Source: Arbacia lixula (Eukaryota; Echinodermata; Echinoidea; Arbacioida; Arbaciidae). From it: 64,000 nt of DNA. The DNA lies in contig OZ022579.1 in the NCBI GenBank assembly GCA_963669155.1, positions 23,635,270 to 23,699,269 on the forward strand, read 5' to 3'. This document shows, piece after piece, positions 58,016 to 64,000 of this stretch. Each line of letters starts with the position of its first letter. Within the stretch, counting starts at the first letter, position 1. The position numbers and the translations under genes were made by a program. The notes beneath the pieces are model-generated. The model was not told the origin of the DNA. It searched no databases and saw only the letters and a program-made list of their open reading frames with translations.

Positions 58016-58791
58016 CGCATAAAGGGTTAAACTAGTGTACCATTCTTGAAGACGAAACCATTTTTTTAATTAAGAAAATGAACACTGATTCATTACCTAT
58101 CATCATAAATAAAGATAAGCGAATGACAGGAAGAGAAAGGAAAGACGTGCCTTGTGTATTCATACTGGGAAAGGGAAAAACCCTTACCAGACTTAACAGC
58201 GTCACTGAAAGAAAATCAATTGATTGTTTGAATGTCAATATACGGGTCTACCGATAGACCCGGATTGGCATTTAAAGAATCGATAGTAAATGAAGAATTT
58301 TACAAGTCCATACCAATTAAACTGATGTATTTTCTTTCATTCTTTCACTGTCATGCTTGATGAGGGTTTTCCCCAGTATGTATACACAATAAACGTCATT
58401 AATTTCCCTTCCTTTATTTCCCTTTTCGACATTTCTAATAATAGGTGAAGAATGCATTTTATTTTTACATAATTCGATTTTGACTTCAAAAGAGTTATCG
58501 TGCCGTAAGCCCCATGTTATTAGTTATATGGAACATCCTGAACATCCAGCACTTGGCAATTCGAGAGGGACCTATGTTGTCATAGCAACGCGAGCTACAT
58601 GAACCGAAAAAAAGAAACTGTGGGAGCTGTGTGTATAATTTCATCAATGGCGAATATAAAGAACTGATGAATAATCATAATTCGTATCATTTTTTACCAA
58701 AGGGTTACTTACCCCACCCCCGCTCTTCCTTCCTATGATTTATCATGTAGTCAATACGGCCTTTAATCGAATCATGACGCCCCCCCCCCTT
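58016..58791. other. No gene; one X-box match
   Basis: AT-rich unique sequence. GTTGTCATAGCAAC at 58576-58589 fits the RFX X-box consensus. Confidence 0.4.
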
Positions 58792-58910
58792 TTCCCTTCC
58801 GACATACACACACACACGCACACGCTTACACACACATACACACACATGCGATCACACGCACGCACACACGCGCGCTCTATACGGCCACATACACACACGA
58901 ACACACCACT
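58792..58910. repeat. CA microsatellite with CGCG interruptions
   Basis: CA repeats broken by GC and AT variants, preceded by a C run at 58780-58789. Confidence 0.95.
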
Positions 58911-59293
58911 GCCCACGCATCATACCCATAAATATGACGTGCATTTGGCAATTTACTCTTCCACGACTGTCTTAGTATTTTTTATTTTTATTTTTTTATT
59001 TGGCGAGTGACTTGAAGCTGAATATGACGCCAATAACGGTGATGATGGAAGGGTGGCGTGGAGAGGGTGCGGGTCAAACATCGCTCTAAGCAGCAGCCCA
59101 TTAACTGGTTAACGTGATGGATCTGACGGGGATGTTCCACCCCACCTCTTCATCACCCCCCCCCCCCCCCTACGATAGAGAGCGAAGACAGCTGTCCCCG
59201 AATCTTAAGTGCGTGTGATCATTTAAGCCACAGAGATAGTTAACAGACGACTGGCAATCCCTACTCATGAAATGTGTCGAGACAAACAAAAGT

Positions 59294-59331
<38 letters not shown>

Positions 59332-60718
59332 CTGCATTTTTTCTTTTGTCCATGAACATGATAAAGACCTAAGTCCAAAATCGTAACATTACATTTGATG
59401 TCATTCTCCTCAACGAACTCCCCATTTGAATATTAATAATAAGCGAGTATTTCCCTAATGACGTCACAAAACAGTGTACTTTTCTTTTGCCCTCTTCTCG
59501 ACAAGGGTTGAACTATTTGTGGTCATTTCACACACTTTTAAACAGGTCACGAGGTGGAATATATTTATCAGGGATGTAATGTCAAATAAAACTATCCATT
59601 TTTTCTCCCGTAAATTTAAGTAGTCAAAATCGTCGATAAAATTTTCTTGAATGGTTGCAAAGGTGTTCACATTTTCTGCATCTGCCTTTTTGTGCGCCAA
59701 GTACTGAACATTCATGAATATGCAGACCTACATACTATTTTAAAGGAGAACTTGATGAATTTGCAAGTTTTAATCTCAAGAGGAACTGATCTGAGAGGTG
59801 TTCCATCGTGCTAGAATTTTGTCCACTTTTTCGGTAACTTGATTATCCAGAATTCCCCCAAATAGGAGCGCTAGACAAAACAAAAATGGTGGGAGTGCTA
59901 GTATGTATGTGTATTGTCTCGCCGTCTTGTTTGATATGGGCCAACGGGAAAGCTTTCTTTACACTTAATATTTGATTTGGTACAAAATTCATGCCCATAT
60001 TGGGGGCTGATTTCACGTCTTGTCCTGTGAAACACGGTGGTTGGTTGCTATAGCAACATGAAGAAGATTGCAAGGAACTTTAGCCTTTCCTGAGCCAGAT
60101 GAAATACTGAATAACACAAGAGCCCGTGCATGTCATACCTGTGGAACTCTGTTGTCACGTAAGGGTATAATGTACACCACTGTTCAATGTATTCGTGTCA
60201 CGATCCTCGGCACGGAAAACAAGCCCCCACAATTAAGCCCAAAGTATTTTGTAATAAATTGATAAACAAACAGTTTAAGATATCATCCATCAAAAATTTC
60301 AAATCTCCTTCAATATCAAAAACAAAATGTTAAACAAAAATAATTGATGGCCTTTCACAAAAGGTGCATATATTCAACAATGTGTAAATTTCAGCTTGTA
60401 CATGTTACTTATTCAAGTTACTTATTTGTTTTTAATCGACAATATCTAATATCTAATAAATCGACAATCTTTAATATTGCTATGGACACCTTGTCTGACT
60501 AATAATAATTATCAATAGTGAACAGTCCAAGGACAGGTTTAGTGACTAAATCATCTTCTCCGAGTTATGTCCCTCCAATCATACATGATTGTGTAAGTAC
60601 ATCTATACTAAAATATCTACGATAATCTTTGTTTTATATTTGTTAAGTATTCATATTTTTGTACAAACACTCAAATTGTTGTTCGTGTCGTTATTAGAAC
60701 GATATCATGTCATATCTC
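58911..60718. other. No gene; CT repeat, CRE and X-box matches
   Basis: C run at 59156-59170 and CT microsatellite at 59293-59332. TGACGTCA at 59459-59466. The perfect palindrome GTTGCTATAGCAAC at 60044-60057 fits the X-box consensus. An 83-codon minus-strand frame at 59464-59715 is unrecognised. Confidence 0.5.
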
Positions 60719-60930
60719 GGTCTTGTGCCGACTGCTTCATAATTTTCTCCACATCCTCCTACTCTCGTACTGTACTGCCGTTTCCTGATCGTTTCCATCT
60801 TAGTAGGAAGTAGGACGATATAGCGACCCTATTTCATTTTCTCACATTGTTGTCTCTCCAACATGTTCAAGCATCTTGGTCTTGTGCCGACTGCTTCATA
60901 ATTTTATCCACATCCCTCTACTCCACAATT
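60719..60930 (+). repeat. Direct repeat pair, about 50 bp, 160 bases apart
   Basis: TCTTGTGCCGACTGCTTCAT with AATTTTCTCCACATCCTCCT (60720-60770) recurs at 60880-60930 with a few changes. Confidence 0.75.
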
Positions 60931-62379
60931 TGCGATGGCATTATCAAGGAAGGTTTTGCAGGGTTTATCTTGAGTAGTCTTTCCCCTCTAAACAACCTTC
61001 CGTGTCTCCGACCTGTAAACCGTAATGTCGCATGATGTATTCTAACGAATTGCGCTGTCATTCTATTTCTCAATGACACACCTAACTCTTTTAACGCCAG
61101 CCACCACGTTTCAGCCCCCCTCCCCTTCCCCCCGTCTTTGAGTGTCTGTCTTGGTTAGACAAGTGTCCATTTTCAGCCCCATGCAGTATCACGAGCCAGA
61201 ACAGGGACTTAATGATTAAGAGCTTTCTTGAATTAAGCTTTATCATGTTAATATTTCCGGCTCATAGAAATGTCTCGCCGTTGGAAGAACGCAGCTTTAA
61301 CATGACTCACTAAGTGATCTTACTTTATTTTACAATATACCTGCAATCCTTATGGGTCACACGATTCACGTCATTAGAGCGATTCTTTACCTAATCTTTA
61401 AAACATCTTTAAAATACGTCATTTGGGCCCTGTTTAGCAGTCGAATTAGTATGAGGCTTACCGATAATTCTCCATACTCTGTTCAAAGAAAGGAGAGAGG
61501 GAATCGATAAACAACGTACATTCTGCATTCTTTAAAAGGACAAAAGCAAGGAGCACTTACGAATTTAGAGTTCCCAGTAAAAAAAAAAGAAAAGAAAAAA
61601 GAGGCTATCATGGATATAGAGAACCTCGGCTTCGATCGTGCGTTTTCACTTGGCCTACTACTGCCATGAGCGGATTGTCGTGACTCCCCTCCCCCTGACG
61701 GTCCGGGTGGGGAGTGCGACAGCGAGCGTGGTCAAGTGCTAATGAACTCGTCGACATTCCCGCAAGATTTTCGCACGTGGCGCGGTTTGTACAGAAAGGC
61801 GGCGCTTTGAAGCTCATGAAAGTGGTGTTTTGTTTACAAGGCGTGGTCCAACGCGTGGCGCTGATTGCCGCTAATTGGTCATATCATAAAACAAAGCGGC
61901 GTTTTTACGGTATTAAGGGATTTACAGACACCTCCGCTAAGAGGGACAAATTTCAGGACACAGTCCAGAAAAATGGGTTTCTAGGTATGCCTTCCCATTT
62001 GTATAATAGCTGCATGCATATAATTGTTTTCTTCCCGATGGAATGCACCCGGCACACCATCACTCATTTCATTTATTTCTGCGGCAAGTGGTGTTTGTAG
62101 ATCGTTGTTTGTGTTTTCTGTTGGGTGAGAACTATTTCTCTGACATTTTGATGGCTTATGTGGTAATGGGTTGCTCGTTTATCATATCGATATCGGCGAT
62201 CATTGTCATCGTTGTCTGTAGGGAATCTATCATCCTCGCTTCAGGCTAATTCGGTCTATCTGAGCTGAGAGCATGGAGGCGTTATGTTTGCGCGGTGATC
62301 CCGACGAGAAAACGCACTGTTTAATGTGCAAACGTGAGCAATATAGATAGTTCCAACGATAGTGGGATGATAGGTCAGC
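60931..62379. other. No recognisable gene
   Basis: Unique-looking sequence. A 128-codon frame (61714-62100) starts at GTG and has no family motif. A GC-richer part lies at 61620-61880. Confidence 0.4.
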
Positions 62380-62880
62380 CAGACAGAGAGAGTGGGAGGA
62401 GGTGGGAAGAGAAAGAGTGGGAGGGCGTGTGAGAGAGGTGGGGGATTAAGAGAGATAGAGAGAGAGGGAGAGAGACAAAGAGAGAGCGCAAGATAGTGAG
62501 AGAGAGAAAGAGAGAGAGGGGGGGGGGGGAGAGAGAGAGAAAGAAAAAAAAGAGAGAGGGAGCAAGCAAGAAAGTGAGATAGAGATAGAGAGAAAGAGAG
62601 AGAGAGAAAGAGAGAGAGAGAAAGAGAGAGAAAGAGAGCGAGAGAAAGAAAGAGAGAGAGAGGAAGAGAGAGAGTGAAACAGAGAGGAGTAGAGACACAG
62701 AGAGGGGGAGAGAGATGGCAGACACACAAAAAGATCAATATAAGAAAGGAGAGAGATTCGAGAAATGAGAGAGCGGCAAAGAAAGGGAAATGCGAGAGAG
62801 GGGAGAAGTGATGATGGAACACGAGAGAGAGCTGGATAGATAGAAGAGAGGGAGAGAGAGACAGACAGACAGACAGAAAC
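62380..62880. repeat. Long GA/purine tract (about 500 bp)
   Basis: GA repeats with AAAG and G-run interruptions, ending in CAGA units at 62861-62875. Serine/leucine frames up to 188 codons on the minus strand are artefacts of the tract. Confidence 0.95.
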
Positions 62881-63919
62881 AGAGACAGAGATAGAACAAA
62901 AAGATAACGAGATAGGGAGCAGGAAAGTGGAAAGAAAGAGCAAGATAATATGTTTGTCTTATGTGAAAATAAATGTCATGAAGCAGAAATAGAAACTGAG
63001 ATCATCGCGTCATTTCATGCGCAATAAGCATGGTAAGCTTTAAACTTTGAATAACATGAATTACTTGACAGTTTACAGACTTGTAAGTTTATGATTGAAC
63101 CACGAGAACGACATTGAGGTTCTACTTTATAGGAATAATTCATGTTTAACTTTACAGTGACGTTGGATCCAAATGACGCATGGAAACTAAATACCTATTA
63201 GTTTGACTCGCAAGCTCGACACTTTTTTTCTAAATACAAATGAGATGTTGAGTTAAGAACTGCATATTTCATTTGCCTTCATATACATTATCATATCTTA
63301 TCACAAAGATGTCATAAACATTCATCATATAAGTGAGTTACTTGAATTGTGATGTTCAAAGTGAAGTGTTTGGTTAAAAGGACTGCATGTGCTAGACTGT
63401 GATTTAAGGATGGAATGTCATTATATTTACACGTATTGCGATAAGTGAGTTCACAGTTGCAATGTGCGCATGAGCAGATTATCACTGGTATGAATGACCT
63501 CGGGCCAATTGTACCACTCACAGAGTAAAGTGGAAATTCCATAAATAGTGGACCAATTTTATACCCATTATAATACAGTTATGACAACAGCGATTCAACT
63601 CTGAGAAGGGAGTGAAAGAACTTTCCACCATGTGCACCTGTTGGTTTGGACACGTTGCAAAATAACACACGTACACAGCTTCATGATCAAATCCCTAGTC
63701 GTTCTTGATTCAATGGAGTGCTCGACCATGATGTAACTATAATCTGGCTTATTGTTTAATGCTTGGGACAATTGTGACAACGAGTATACAGCGAAGCCTC
63801 CTATAGCGATCACTGGTAAAGAAAGGGTACCATAATTATAGAGACCACTTGTTGTTTTCCCTTCAACGATGTTTCTCATTGAAACCTACAATAAAGTAAC
63901 CTCTAGAGAAAGACCACCA
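62881..63919. other. No recognisable feature
   Basis: AT-rich unique-looking sequence. Confidence 0.4.
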
Positions 63920-64000
63920 GGGGCGTGTTTCACCAAGCTGTTCGTAAGTTACGAACGACTGGTGATTCCTTCTTGTGCTAAATCAGATTCTAAATGAACA
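63920..64000 (+). mobile_element. Dispersed repeat family C, cut by window end
   Basis: GGGGCGTGTTTCACCAAGCT, GTTCGTAAGTTACGAACGAC (with TCGTAAGTTACGA as an internal palindrome), TGGTGATTCCTTCTTGTGCT and AAATCAGATT. The copy at 32203-32275 shares the order of words. The right part lies outside the window. Confidence 0.65.

Overview
This window looks like non-coding DNA from a eukaryote, most likely a marine invertebrate. An echinoderm or another invertebrate deuterostome is my best guess, from general memory of similar mobile elements and not from a search. The evidence is AT-rich sequence with no operons or closely packed genes, very abundant microsatellites (AG/CT, CA, GATA, TCTG, ACT), a Tc1-type transposon, the tail of a non-LTR retrotransposon, and many small inverted-repeat elements. 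I recognise no host gene, tRNA, rRNA or CRISPR array. The window may be intergenic or lie within a long intron.

The only intact, clearly recognisable protein gene is a Tc1/mariner transposase on the minus strand (ATG at 36306, stop ending at 35308; 332 aa; DD34E catalytic triad). It sits inside an element of about 1.64 kb with matching inverted ends near 34980 and 36614. A 5'-truncated LINE reverse-transcriptase tail lies at 4208-4762. One 216-codon ATG frame at 23865-24515 is unusually long for its setting and is not low complexity, but I cannot assign it to a family.

Layout. 0-7.5 kb: a short minisatellite, a small MITE, the LINE tail, a GCCAAGA-rich inverted element and a 220-bp direct-repeat pair. 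7.5-17 kb: AG, CA and poly-T/G tracts, an 800-bp ATTGGT minisatellite, a foldback element enclosing TTAGGG-like repeats, a degenerate tandem array and a MITE. 18-22.5 kb: two large foldback elements (723 and 660 bp), then three about-400-bp modules, each a conserved segment followed by an AG array. 23-35 kb: mostly featureless, with the hypothetical frame and several microsatellites. 35-38.4 kb: the Tc1 element and a nearly perfect 292-bp tandem duplication. 45-56 kb: the densest cluster of small elements, with at least nine foldbacks or MITEs, two 8-bp CRE motifs exactly 30 bp apart, and direct repeats. 56.9-57.4 kb: a 540-bp ACT array. 57.7-64 kb: MITE fragments, RFX-like X-box palindromes, a 500-bp GA tract, and a repeat cut by the window edge.

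The window is best read as a mobile-element landscape. The Tc1 element is probably autonomous, whereas the foldbacks and MITEs have no coding capacity and would need enzymes supplied from elsewhere. Several MITE copies carry the CRE octamer TGACGTCA, so these families may spread transcription-factor sites.
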